Below, one piece after another: positions 24,301 through 36,666 of a stretch of DNA of 64,000 nucleotides. The stretch is from Rallus limicola (Eukaryota > Chordata > Aves > Gruiformes > Rallidae). The translations under genes were made by a program, and so were the position numbers. The notes under the pieces are model-generated. The model was given only the letters and a program-made list of their open reading frames with translations. It was not told the DNA's origin and ran no database searches. Position 1 is the first letter of the stretch, and each line of letters begins with the position of its first letter. The stretch lies in NCBI GenBank assembly GCA_022605955.1, contig JAKCOZ010000015.1, positions 10,917,287 through 10,981,286 on the forward strand, given 5' to 3'.

Positions 24301-27300
24301 TGGATACTTCTAGTAAAATCCAAACTTGGGGAAAATGTTTAGTTATCCTCTTGCCAAAAGCATGTCTTCTATTTGCATATAGTGAAAACAGGCACATCCT
24401 CTGCTTGTGCAGCAATGTTCCCCTCCTCCCCTCTCCCCATAGTGAAGGGTGAAATCTCTCACTCAGCACCATTCTCCACCCCATTATGTCCATATTGCTG
24501 TGTGTTCCCACACCCCTTTCCCTTCCTGTCATTTCCAGCAGGCAACTGGGATCACTTGTGCTAAGCTTTGTTGACAGAGGTAAGACAAAAATAAAATTGA
24601 CTATAGCATAATGCATTCAAAACAAAAATCTGGGCTTCCTTTTTAGCTTGTTGAACAAAAAGCCAGGATGCAAACACCATCAGAAAATTCTAGACTGTGT
24701 CTCATTTGTCCTTTCTTCAATTCCAAGTCCAAATGAGAGACTTCATAATGGGTTATTTTGAGATAGAGTCAGCCCTTCTGACAAAAGGAGACGTGTCCCA
24801 AGTGTCCAGATAGTACAGGGCTGCAAGGCTGACACCATGCGCATTGAAAAACCAAGGAAAAGAGAGATTGATGGGTGATTTACATCCAGGAGATGACAAC
24901 AAATCCATAATGCTCCCTGTTGTGAAGAGGGATCTAAGCAGAACTGTGCTTTGGCAGACTACCTGCACAACCCAGTGACACTGGTACCATCAGACCTGTA
25001 CGGGGCCACTTACTTCCTTATAGAGGTGTCACAGAGATTGCCAAGCAGTTACCGCACGCCCTGACTTTATACTATCAGTTCTGGACTATGCTGAGGGTAC
25101 AAGGGCAATTCTGCTATCCATGCCATACTTCATATCTCTTAAAAATTCTAAGTTGGGTCTGCAGGGGGAAAAAGCCAACACTTGCACTACAAAATCACCC
25201 TGGCCTTTAGACAGCACCATGCTGCAGCCCAGGCTGTCTTATGAAGTTTGGCTGTTAGTACCATTTAGCTGGGCTGGGGTCTGATGCATGTGGCACCAGT
25301 CCCACGTTGAAACTAGTACATGACATGTACAAGAAAGCCCAAATGCATTGCTTCAGGCATGGTAAATTCTCACTTGCTTCCTTGAGTTTGTGTCCTCACA
25401 CTTTTCCTCCTCAGCTTTCCCTCTGTCTGTACATCAGACTGGGCTCTATCCCTGGAGTAAACTCATTTGACAGCTAACTTGCAGTCTGACAACATTGCAG
25501 GTGACTACAGGAGACCCACAGATTGCCCTTTTGCCCTTGTTAACATCTGTATTATGAGCAGCACTAATGGCAACATGACAAGCCAAAGATAGATGGATGC
25601 AAACAAACTCCCAGCAACAGCCACAGGAGAATTATTTGCATCATTATCTATTTCTTCATTACCTGCCAAGAATCAGGGCATTTATTTTTTTTTTGACATG
25701 TGTTGCTGGTCAGTTTAGCAGATGTGGGTTTAATTCTCATCCTTTGTTGAATAGGGGGAGAAGAGAGACAGAGAGATCAGAAAGGCTTTGCCCTTCTTTA
25801 TGGGAAAGCTCTAAAAGGTTGAAGAAAAGCTGAAGATCATCTCCAGAAGTGGTGCCAGTCTGTCTATAAGCACAAGAAGCAGAGGCTTTCAAACTAGAAG
25901 CCAATCTTCCTCAAAAAGAAATGACTCTCAGAAAAAAAGGTGTAGGGGAAGCAAATGTTAAAGAAGATCACATGTGAAGTTCAGTGGGTGGACAGGAGAC
26001 CAGATTGTACCAATAAAACCATGAGCTTCCTATCTGTGTCCCAAGATATTGAAGGCAGAGGGAGTAATACTGCCTCGGTCTGGGAGATGGTTAGGGACTA
26101 TTCCTTCATCCAGGGTAACAAAGGGACTTTCTGGTCAGTGTCAAGACCAGCTCATAGACAGATGTATGGAGGAACATGCAGTCAGAATCTTCTCTGTAGA
26201 GGAGCGAGACAAAATGCAAGAACTGCATGAACTGGAAAGAAGGATGCACTGTATCTTCTTTAAAAATTAGCCAGATGTTTGGGTTATCCTTGTGGTACTT
26301 CGAGTCACCGCCATTTTTGAGGCCTGCATCATCTGGAGGCGTCAGCACCAAAGATGATGAATTTTCCTCAGGATCCTCACTAGCTGGAAGGATATTTCTT
26401 TGTACAGATGGGATGTGGGGTGAGGAAGAACGAGCAGTACATGAATGTGCTACATGCATGGTGGACCTTCTGGCCAATCCACTGGAGGCACAAATTAGTT
26501 TACAGGGCAGTAACTCTATATCAAACTCTACAGGGACAGAAGCTAGGGTAATATTGGGTTAAATCTACAATGAGGTCTCCTTCAAACACAGAAGAGAAGG
26601 TGCAGAGGTAAGGCAAGGTTCCTGACTCAGTCCTCAATAGCGTATTTTGTGCATGAGTATAGTTCACCTTTTGCATCCCATTCAGTCCTTGGCCTCTGCA
26701 GGCTTTCAGCTATGCTGCCAGGCAATGTGAATGTTCTGGCTTTGATGAGATGGGCAGCTTCATGCTGGAAGTTAAACAAAGGCCAGCAGTTCATTAGACA
26801 CAGGCCAAAGAGCATCTGCAAAGGGACATATGCTAGAGTTTTGCTTGGCCCTTAAGCAATATCAGCTGCTGATGGGTATAATAAGATATTTAGGGGTTAA
26901 AAGCTCCACAATTCAGCCAAATTCTTGTTCTGTTAATCCATATCATTTTTAGTAGCCTGTTGCCCTTATTTCTTCATGTAGGTAGCCAGAGACTGTTAAT
27001 CCTGTAGTATATATATAAATATATATATGAACTGAATCTCTTACCATTTTCTTGATCCTAAACTCAAGGCTTTTTTTTCAAGCTGGCATGTCTAATATAG
27101 GTGGTGTTACCTTCTACCATGTTCCTGGCTGATAGCCCCAGAGATCTCCTCAGAAACATCAAAACTGATTAGAAACAAACTTGCCGAACTCTGTCACCAG
27201 TAATAATATTACATGGAACCAGATCCAGCAGGGAAGTAATACAACATGCCATGTGACACAAATACATATTTTCATGAAGTCAAGCCATCTGGGTTGCTTA

Positions 27301-29467
27301 AGACATTTCCTTATAATAGATCTCATCCCTTCATATGCTTTTCTTAAAAAAAAAAAAAAGCATGGAGATTATACACAAGAAGGGGCTGGAGCTTCATAGA
27401 GAAAAGTAACAAAGTCTTTATGAACCATTCTGTGCTTTTCCAAAGGACCCTCAGGATTTTCTTCATTTAGATATATGAAAGGACAGCATATTGATTATGC
27501 AACTGCCATCTGAAGTTTAATAATATATACAAGAAGTAAATGGAGTTGCTGAGGAATTTAACTGGCCTATAAATAGAGAGTGGCATCCCCATTAATTCAT
27601 TAAAAGTATATAGAAAGTGTAAGGTATTCCAATTAACATTTCATAAGATGGTTGTAGCATCTTAGTTATAAACCAGCATTTGTCATTTTCTTTTTAGCAA
27701 TTAAATGATATCTAATTCCCTTGCCAGGCTGGAGCTGTCTCCTTCAATAGCTTTCAAGTTTCTAGAGAGGGCATAAACAAAAGGTAAAGGTGGCCTTAGT
27801 TTGCTGCCTTTTTTTTCTTTCTATTTTTCTTTTTTTCTACTTTCCCCCCCACTCCTCCCCCTTTTCTGTCTTCTGTTTTCTTTCATTCTTTCTCTCTTCC
27901 TGACAATTAGAAAGCATTCTGCCGTCTGCATGGGCTCGTTCACCCATCATTCAGTTAAATAACCACCAGCTAGATATATCTTGCTTAACCACAACAACTG
28001 GCCTGGTACCAGATGAGCTTGATATTTATTTAACAAACAGCACTGTCTTCGTAGATCTAAATTAGAGCCTTATTTGAAATACTTAAAGTGTACCCATTAC
28101 TGTTTGCCCTCAGTGAAAATCCAAGTTCTGGTTACGTCCCTGCTCACTAGGATTAGAACTGTCACAATATTTATTTAACAGGAGGAGGCATGCTAAGCCA
28201 TGCTGCAAACATTGCTGTGCCAATATGAAGAGGAACTTACTGCTTTTTACAGTGTTTCTTTTTCTGTACGTGCTCTCTCTCTGTCCTCCCCTCTTTCCTC
28301 TTCTCCAGCCACCGCTGCCATCTCTGTGCTCTCCTGCCCCCACCCCCCGCCGCCCCCTCCACATGCCCTCTGCCACATCTGGCGTTCCCATTGCCCACAA
28401 AGTGAGAGTGATAGAAAAGTGTCCTTGAAAAAGGGCTGTGAAACCTGAGGCTGGTGCTGATGGAGGGAAGGAAGGTGATGCATGGCCTGTTCCCTCCTCC
28501 CTGGGTGTCTCATGCCTCATACTACACTGCCTCAGACTACACTGCCGAGGGACAATGGAGACAGCCTCTTGGCTCTTCATCCTCCTGTATCAATCCATCC
28601 TTTGTGAAAGTCATGCTCTACCATGAAACCCCTCCAGCTGGGAGATGCATGTCCCTCAGTCACTAGTCCCAATCAGTTCCCACAGTAGAAAGGCCAGGTT
28701 CGCTTTGGGACCCTCCCCATCTCATGGAAAAAAGGTCAATGTCAGCTGTGAGTGGGGAGAAGTAATTTTCTTCTGTTTCACTGGGCAACACAAATTCCTG
28801 CTCCCCACAGGGAGTGTGTAAATAAATACCCTTGCTACAAGCACTAGGATAACCTAGTCGTTTCTCCTTTTTGAGAACCAAAGCCCAGATCTCTGCTCTG
28901 CAAAGCCCGCCAAATTTCTGCAGTTAGGCAGAGAGAGAGAGAGGTTCCTATCTCCAATCCTCTAGAAAGACAGGAGTACAAGAAAAGGGTAAGAAGCAGA
29001 GGAGAGGTAGGAAGAAGCCTGTGCTAAGCAGTATACATATATTTTATGCTGATAATTCTGAAAGAACAAAGCTGCTATCTCGGGAAGTTAATATTTTTAG
29101 CCTGATTTCCTCTGCAATCATTCTGTCTGTCACTTTCCCTCTAATAACTTTTGAACCAGTAGGCCAATTTCAATCAAATTTGGCAGACAGCTGAAAGTCT
29201 GAGTGGTACAAAGTTCCTGCAGGATTTGAGAGTGTTGGTGCCCATGTCGAGCACAGAGACCGCAGTTCCCAGCTGAAGGGAGCACTCCAGAAGGGTTGAA
29301 ATGTCACAAGGCACCAGGGATAGACACCGTGGGCACAAAGAAATCCTTGGCACAGGGGACCACTGTCTATGATGATAGCATCTAGAACCACCATGGTAAC
29401 AAGAGCTGCCCAGAAATGTTTCTGAACCCCAGATGAAAACTGTATCTCCTCAAAGTGAAGAGGATGA
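24301..29467. other. Non-coding stretch with AT-rich and pyrimidine blocks
   Basis: No gene is recognised. Notable parts are an ATATATA-type run at 27007-27029, an A13 run at 27346-27358, an AT-rich segment at 27480-27720, the pyrimidine-rich block at 27806-27902, and a pyrimidine-rich segment at about 28245-28375 that is rich in CCCC and CCGCC. Around 29141-29185 the text AACTTTTGAACCAGTAGGCC followed by CAATCAAATTTGGCA resembles phrases found in some old dispersed repeats, but I cannot place it. Confidence 0.5.
27806..27902 (+). repeat. Polypyrimidine-rich block
   Basis: Nearly 100 bases dominated by T and C on the plus strand, starting with a T8 run and including a C7 run. It could be a simple-sequence expansion. 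A splice-acceptor role is not supported, because no good AG-bounded frame follows directly. Confidence 0.7.
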
Positions 29468-29510
29468 GAAGGTAAGGCAAGGAAGGAGAAGGTAACGCAA
29501 GGAAGGAGAA
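29468..29510 (+). repeat. Two-copy tandem repeat, 20-base unit
   Basis: The unit GAAGGTAAGGCAAGGAAGGA is followed at once by a copy with one G-to-C change (GTAACGC), then a third partial GAAGGAGG. It is a very short recent tandem duplication in purine-rich DNA. Confidence 0.85.
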
Positions 29511-31505
29511 GGAGGGGGGTTGTTAGGTGTTTTTTGGGGCAGATAGACTGCAGTGCAGAAGGAAAGAGAGCTCCAAGGAACACTCTAGGTCCTTGAGGAA
29601 GGGTTTAAAAAGCAAAAGAAATCAGGGTAAACCCTACAGCATCACAAAAATTAGGTATGGAGGAAACACTGCCATTCAGATTACTAAAAGTATAATGAGG
29701 AAAGCAAATCCAACTGCTTTCAGCTAACCCATCCTGGTCTGCGGGTGAGGAACGCTCCTTTCAAGGGCTGAATTCCAGACCTGACAGACTTGTAACAGTC
29801 AATTATCGTTACAGCTACAGATGGGAAAACCTGATAAAATGAGTCCTGTATGGACAGAGGATTGAAATAGAGCTTGAGCAGGGACTCTAGCCAGAGAGAG
29901 ATTAGTGGCCATAAATACATCAAAAGCAGAGGACTCTAAGACACATGCATAGCTCAGCACAGCACCACCATTTATAAACTGCCACACATCCCGATTCATA
30001 CCTCACCATTCATGGGCATGCTAGGCAAGGCTGCACAACTCAGACCCAGAGTCTGCAGAAAGAGAGACCCTTTCCCTTTAATGTTACTGCAGCTTTCAGA
30101 GACAGGAGTGGGTTTGGGTCTTGTTTGGGTTTTTTTTCCCCAAGGTCAACCAAAGAAGCAGCAGTGCCTATTAAGATGTTTCTCATACACTGTGCTAAGT
30201 CCGTGTGAGAGTTAAGTTTGTGTCTGCATCTTCATCAACAATGCGACATCGCTTACACCGATTTTATTTTACCTTGTCTGGGAGATGAAAGCAATTTATA
30301 AGTTTCAAAGAGCACAATCTGGCTGGGATCCAAACCCAGGAGTGTAGTGCTGAAAAGAGAATAGCTGGAGACTTTTATGTCTGGCATATGGTGCGCTAGT
30401 TTCCTTTCTAATCTGGGTAATGAAGGTCAGCACGAAGTGCTGAGTTGGTCTTGTTGGCCAAGACGTTTGATGACCTGCTCACACAGATGGGGATTTCAAA
30501 CCCTGACCAAAGTGAACTAGGAAAAGGAAATCTAATCACTCACTTTGCTGACAAGTTTGAAATATGTGTTTTCTTCCTTATTTCTGACTACATTTTTCTG
30601 AAGAGGAAGACAAAAGTCACGACCGGGCTGCAGCAATGGAAGATTTCTACAAGCTGTGCCACATGGGGCTGTTCGGTAGCACACCTGGTGGATCCCACTA
30701 GCATCTGTGACTAATTGAGAAGATAAATCCATTTTGCTGGAGTGGTTTAGATTTCAAAAAGTCCTTCAGTCTATTCCAGCTGAGCTGATTAGAGTCCAGC
30801 TCACTGGGAGTCATTACTGTCAATCCCACCAGCTGGCCTGAGTTTTGCAAGGAGAAAGAAGCAAGAAAAATACATTAAAAATGAATAAATCTGTATTTCA
30901 TGACTTTATGCAAACTGATTTTCCCCGAAGGGGGTCCTATTCCTAGTATTGTCACATCCTTGTGATGTTCCTGTATGGCTTGGCTTGCCAGTGGATCTTC
31001 TTCAAAAAAGAGGAGAAGTACTTCAAGAGTTAAGTGTCAGCATGAATGAAATTAAAAGTGCTTTGGATATAGATGAGATAAGGGCACATACAGCCTCTAG
31101 ATATAGACACATGTAGAGGTAATGAATTCAATATCTAAAGCAAGATCTAAATTCTTGCATTCAGCCAAGTTATATTTATCACAGACACTGCTTCTTAGAG
31201 TACAGTCATTGCTGGAACATGATTGGAAGTGCAGCTCATTTCAGTTACCTCAGACTACTTAGCAGCTGTATTTGCCACAGATTTTGCTCATTTGCCAGTT
31301 GCAGGATTTTTCAGCACCTCTGTCACTTCCTTTGCAAATGGGAGGAAAGGGTGACCATCTTTGGAGATGATTGTGCCAGCCTGGGTGCCTGTGTTTGGAT
31401 AAACTCCCACATCTCCTTGCAGAGAATTATTGGTTGTTGGCAATTGCTCACTCAGCCATGAAGGAGTGGGGAAAATCTCTGGGAAAAATGGGATGGACCA
31501 GAAGG
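29511..31505. other. Non-coding stretch, no gene recognised
   Basis: No exon or interspersed repeat is recognised with confidence. The text GGCTGGGATCCAAACCCAGG near 30322-30341 faintly resembles the tRNA-derived part of an antisense MIR-like SINE, but the flanks do not extend the match. Confidence 0.5.
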
Positions 31506-31540
31506 TAGTTAACTAGTTAACTACTAGTTGACTAGTTAAA
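31506..31540. repeat. Nested palindrome and direct repeat cluster
   Basis: Within 35 bases there are three ACTAGT hexamers (31512, 31523, 31531) and two GTTAAC hexamers (31508, 31516), arranged as overlapping palindromes such as TTAACTAGTTAA. Local strand slippage or small inverted duplication could have made it. No binding factor is inferred. Confidence 0.85.
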
Positions 31541-32372
31541 AACAACAGGCAAAAGATCAAACCCATTTTTTTCCCCACAACACTAAGAGTTGTTGAGTTT
31601 TGCAGCTGCCATTAGCCAACCAGAGTCTAACACCGAGACTGATACAATTAATACTTGATGCTTCAAAACATTAACATAGCTATTTATATAAATTAGTAAC
31701 CTTAAGCCCAGGCGGTAGCATTATTACAGCATTACTAATTAAATCACAATAAGCTTACTTTGCAGTAGTATTAATTATGAAGCTGACATAGTGATATTGG
31801 AGATCTGATTGGCCTATTGTCAGTCATTACCCAATCAGTAATGAACCAGACAGGCAATGAAAATCAAAACTGCTACTCCAACAGTGCTGCTACCATTTCC
31901 CAGGAAGAAGGGCCACCATTCCAGCAGAGAGAGCATGAGTATCCCCCATCAAAGCAGCCCAGCATTTGGCACTATGGGGAGGCACATGAGGGGAGGCTCT
32001 CTCCTGCCATCTCCACAGTCTCCAGGAGCAAAAGATACTCTTTTTCTATGGCTAACAAAGAGGTTCTGGACCTCTTTTGTGAAAGCAAGTGGGTGAACAT
32101 GCTTTTACCACCTCTAGCAGAGAGCCTGGGTGGAGTGGATTGGAAAACATCCTTTCAGGACTTTTTAATGGTTAGGCAGAGTTAGTGTAGGGAAGGACAT
32201 TGATTTGATACGGCTGTGGTAGGCACCTCTGTGATAATTTGTAAAGGGCTTTTCATGGAGAGCTGGCTAAATGTCTTTTTTGACAAAGGGCAGTGGGACA
32301 AAGCTACCCTCTCTGGAAAGGGTCCCATCACAGGCAAGTGGTGCTGTGCCATGGGGCAGTGGGAAAGGTAGA

Positions 32373-32420
32373 GGTGTCAACAGCAGCAGGGGTGTCAACA
32401 GAAACCCAGGGGTGCAAATG
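32373..32420 (+). repeat. Short minisatellite-like repeat
   Basis: GGTGTCAACAG occurs twice with 18-base spacing, followed by a third partial GGTGCAAA. The units are joined by AGCAGG and AACCCAGG linkers. Only about two and a half copies are present. Confidence 0.65.
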
Positions 32421-35400
32421 GAGGACAGTGACTATAGAGGGTTGTACTGGGTGCATTCCCCGTTAAACACAGCACGCTCTCTCAGTGCTGAGGCTGAGGA
32501 AAGGAGAAGGTTGGTAATAGGAGGCCGAAGAGAATGAGTCCAGGGTGAGGAACACAAGTTGGCCTGAAGCGGCTCTTCTTTAATGGAAGCAGGAGACAAA
32601 ATGGGGCTCTGTTCTAGATAGGATAAGACAGCTTGACCCTGAAAAAGAGGTTTGTCATGGGTAACCCTAAAAAGTGCCTCTTTCAGACTTGTTTGGTGCT
32701 GTGGTGTCTCAGGCAGACATCTAGCAGGGCCCTCTCTCCTGGGTTACAGCATGTGTCCTGCACAGCCAGAGCTGCTTGGAACAGAGAGCCCATAAAGCAG
32801 AACAAGAGCACACTTACTGAGAGCCTGTGGATGTTTCATTAAAGAGAGTGCAAGTGATTGATGGGTGTCAGTTCAATCTGCACCTGCCTCTCCTCTTTCC
32901 TGATGGACCTAAAATGATGAGCATGTCATAGAAATTCAAGTAACCCAGCTGTCTTCCACTCCTTTTATCCACAATAGCAATTCAAAGCAACAAAACCATG
33001 GTTGGGAGAGGGATGGCAGATCCCACTCTGACTCAGAGGTACCACCTGAACTGCCCACAAAGAGGATACTCTTCTGAAAAGCTGAGCAAAGTGGTCTAGA
33101 GGTAATCATCCAAGCAGGTGGAAGATTATCATGGAAAGATCTGGTACCATGGAAATATCTGATCAGCTGGTGGGATTGGAGGAAAGAAAAAATCCCAGTC
33201 AGTTTCTGCACCAGTTAAAGAATTTGCAAGGTCCTGGGGAATTTGGGAACACCTCCAGCCATGATATGTATCAGCCGTCACTGCCAGCTGACAGATCTTT
33301 CCTCCATCTCAAGGGGGGCTCTTTGCTTCCTTTGAAATTATGCAGAGAGATGCCACAGGTTGTGTTTCTACTCACAACTGTTTCCTGCATGATGTGTCAA
33401 AAGCTGCTCTGTGCTCACAAGCTGGATCTTGTTGGCACCTCCCCCTCTCCCAACATAAGTCTTCAAACACTGGCCTCCTACACTGTCACAGAAAAAAAAC
33501 CCCAACAAAAAGCCCACCTTTGGTCTATTCAGAATCACATACGATAAAATGCAAACTAAACAGCACAGGGGTCCCAGGACAGAGGGACAGAGTGCAGGAC
33601 ACACACATCTCTCTGCTTTACCAGGAAGCAGACCCAGATTCTAGGGATTTTGTCAGAGCTGCAGCGTGCAGGGCTGCAGTACTGCCCAGCAGAAGTGACA
33701 GGATCTTTCAGGACACCCTTGTTAATTCACACCAGCTGAAGATCTGACCCTTTCTATGTCCTGATGACAGGGGTCCTGGAGTCCCAACCTCAAATCCACG
33801 GGTGTTTTGCAAGGATTAGATTCCACGCACTAGCTGTGAAGGGAAGGATGGATACTCTCCTGTAGGTCCTGACATTCTGAGGCTTGGATTCCTGTTATTG
33901 CATAGGTCAGCAGATGGCACTGCTACATTTAGACTTACAGGGTGATGTTTTTTTTCTTAGCACACAAATGTGTGTTTAGTTCTAGAAGAAATGCTGCATT
34001 GCTGTTACTGCCTTCTCATCGCCGTTTGACTGCTAAAAGTCCAGTGCTCCCCTGTCTGTTTACAGCTCCCTGACCACAAGCCACTGGTGACAATCCAGTG
34101 ATGGTGGAACAGTTTGGAAGTGGGGACTCTCTGCAGGTTGTTTTCAGCCAAGTCTGTTATGGGGCACATTGAAGGACTATTATGCTTAGATTATATCCAT
34201 TTTCCACAATGCAAGTTCCTTTTCCAGAGTTGCCACTTGATAAAAGTGTGCTGTGATAGTGGCAGCATCGTCAGCCTCTTGGGATGCTGAGCAGCCTTGG
34301 AACAGCTCTGCTGGCTCAGTTCCCCCAGCCCAGCATCTGGCCTCTAACACTGGAAATAAGGAGATGCTTAAGGAAAAATAAGTACATGTGACTTTTCCCT
34401 TTAATAGTGCCCCAGCTGTTTTCATCCCAGAGTTACCCTGAGCCAGATGTGATCTCTTTTATGCCCTTAGCCAGTTTGCCCTGAAGCCCATCTACCTGAT
34501 AGAACTCGCAAAATGCCTTAACAAGGATCTTCACTGCCAAACAACCTGTTGCATAAGGAATGCCCTTTATTTAGTTTGCTTTGATCCTGACTCCTGTTAG
34601 CTTCATCTGATGGTGTTTAGTGTTCAAAGGAACGACTGACCAGTCCCATCCTCTTCATGCCAAGGTTTGTAGCCCTTTGTCATTCCTCATCAGTTGCCAC
34701 AGAAGCCATAACAGGTGGAGGAGAGAGGAGTGAGAAGAGAAGACCAGCTGGACAGTAAGATAAGCAGCACAAAAGCAGGGAACACAAGATGGTCTCAGCT
34801 CTCTACAGCCATGGCCTTTGGCAGGTTCTGTCCTATCCCAAGGTGGTGCACAGGAAGGAGGAACAGGCAGGGGATGGGCCTGGGTGAGACAAGGCTCCTC
34901 ATTATAATCCATATGGAAGGATAAGAAGCCACTTTGCCACAAGAGTTGCCAGGCCAGCCTGCAGCATGGCCCAGAGCCAGAGCTGCTCAAAACGTGAGGA
35001 GATGCCTGAAGACATTGGCAGGCATTTTAAGGAGGCAAAGACTGAGAGCAAAGAAGACCAGAAATCCCAAGGGAGAGACTTAAAACGCATTTAGGTTTAA
35101 TTTGGATGGGAAGATGAAGAGACCCTGGAGGGATACCTGCTCTGGCAGCCCACAAACTGGGGCCAAAATCCAGGAGAGACAGCTGCTTATCTAAGGCTAA
35201 GCTGGGAGCTGTTGGAGTTCAAGGAAGTTGGTAAGTAGCTATCAATGAGCACAGAGAGCCCTTGAGGGGGCAGGGACACTGGAAAACAGCAAAGGCGATG
35301 CATTTGGAACGAAGCCTCAGCCTCTCAATAAAATTTGTGTTCTTTCCACTTTATGGTCAAGGAGTTGCTTTCGCCCCAGAGAGCAGGGAGAGACAGCTGC

Positions 35401-36644
35401 TCTCCAAGAGCTAGTGCAGGTGGTTCAGGAGATTCAGGCGGCCGCAGATGCAAAATACAGAGCTTTTCAGCAAGCCCATTGCACTGCTGTGATGTGATAC
35501 ATGTGTTCACTGCACCCAGGCTGGCAGCGGTGTCCTTGTGGCTTAAAAAAGTGGTAGTTTAGCTCATGTCTCACACCCTGTGGAGACCCAAGGGATAAGA
35601 ATAGAAACTGGTCCTTTGTCTCCCAAGGGGGATTGCTCTGTAAGAAGCAATTCAAGGGCCTTTGCTGTGCACTTCTGGGAAGCTGAGTGAATGCCTGGGT
35701 GCTGCCATGAGCTGCATGGACGTCTGGTCAAGGACAGAGGGTTGCAGCATCTCAGGGTGGTGCTGCTGTGCTCAGAAATGTAGAAAGTGGAAGCAAGGAT
35801 TTAAATGAGGAGAGAGAGGTCTTGCAAAGAGCGTGAGAAAACACATCTTCAGACATGAAGAGTGGTGAACTTGAAGGATGGCTTAGTCCCACCCCGGGCA
35901 AAAGCAGCTTGTTGGGCGCGTGGGAAGAGTCTCTCTCACAAGACTACATTTAAACAGCTCTACCATGTCGTTCACACGTCACATACCCAGGGAAACCATA
36001 AAGCCTCCACACACACCCCCACTCCCACCCCAAGCAAAAAGCCAGCACCTCCTTGAAGCATCTGTATCTCTCTGAGGACCATCAAATACCATGAAATCAT
36101 AAAGTGCCAACAGTAAAGGGACACTGTTCAGCCCCTTGGATAGGACAAAGTAGTCTGCATTTAGCGGGTCCAGAGCTCCCCAGATTTTTCTGAAGATACT
36201 TCCTCACCCTCTCACACCACCTTCCTATTTTAATTTGTGGATTATAGGAGCAGGAAGGAGTACAAGAGCCAGAGGATTTTGTCAGGCAGAGTTGAAAGCA
36301 GCAGCAGCAGCCACTGTAACAGCAGGCAGAGCCCAAGCAGAAATGACCTCACCAAGCTGCTCATCTTCTTCATGCATTTTCATCCCTGGCAAGAGCCCTG
36401 CCAAACCAGGGTGTTCTCTGAAGAGGCCAGGCAAGAGCGTCCAGGCTGCAGGAGGAGCCCACCATCGTGTCTGCACCACTGCTGTTCTTCCTGTGCTCAT
36501 TATAACTGGGAGACAAGGCTGAACAGAGGAAGCAGGGCTGGTTTTAAGCACCCTGGGCAGATCTTAGGAAACACAAGGTGGTCATAAAAGCATGCACTAT
36601 GTTTACACAGATGATTAGAGTTATGAATCAGGCTTGTGAAAGAA

Positions 36645-36666
36645 GGCAGGCAGGCAGGCAGACAGG
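36645..36666 (+). repeat. (GGCA)n microsatellite
   Basis: About five tandem GGCA/GGCA-like units, ending in GACAGG. Confidence 0.85.

Noticed and set aside
25700..25760. Possible tRNA (GGTTTAATTCTC resembles a B box)
   Set aside because: No A box at the right spacing and no acceptor stem pairing.
28110..28580. 156-codon minus frame as a gene
   Set aside because: Its length comes from a pyrimidine-rich, stop-poor segment; the residues are low-complexity G/R/E.
30307..30350. Possible antisense MIR-like SINE
   Set aside because: Only about 20 bases resemble the tRNA-derived part and the match does not extend into the core.
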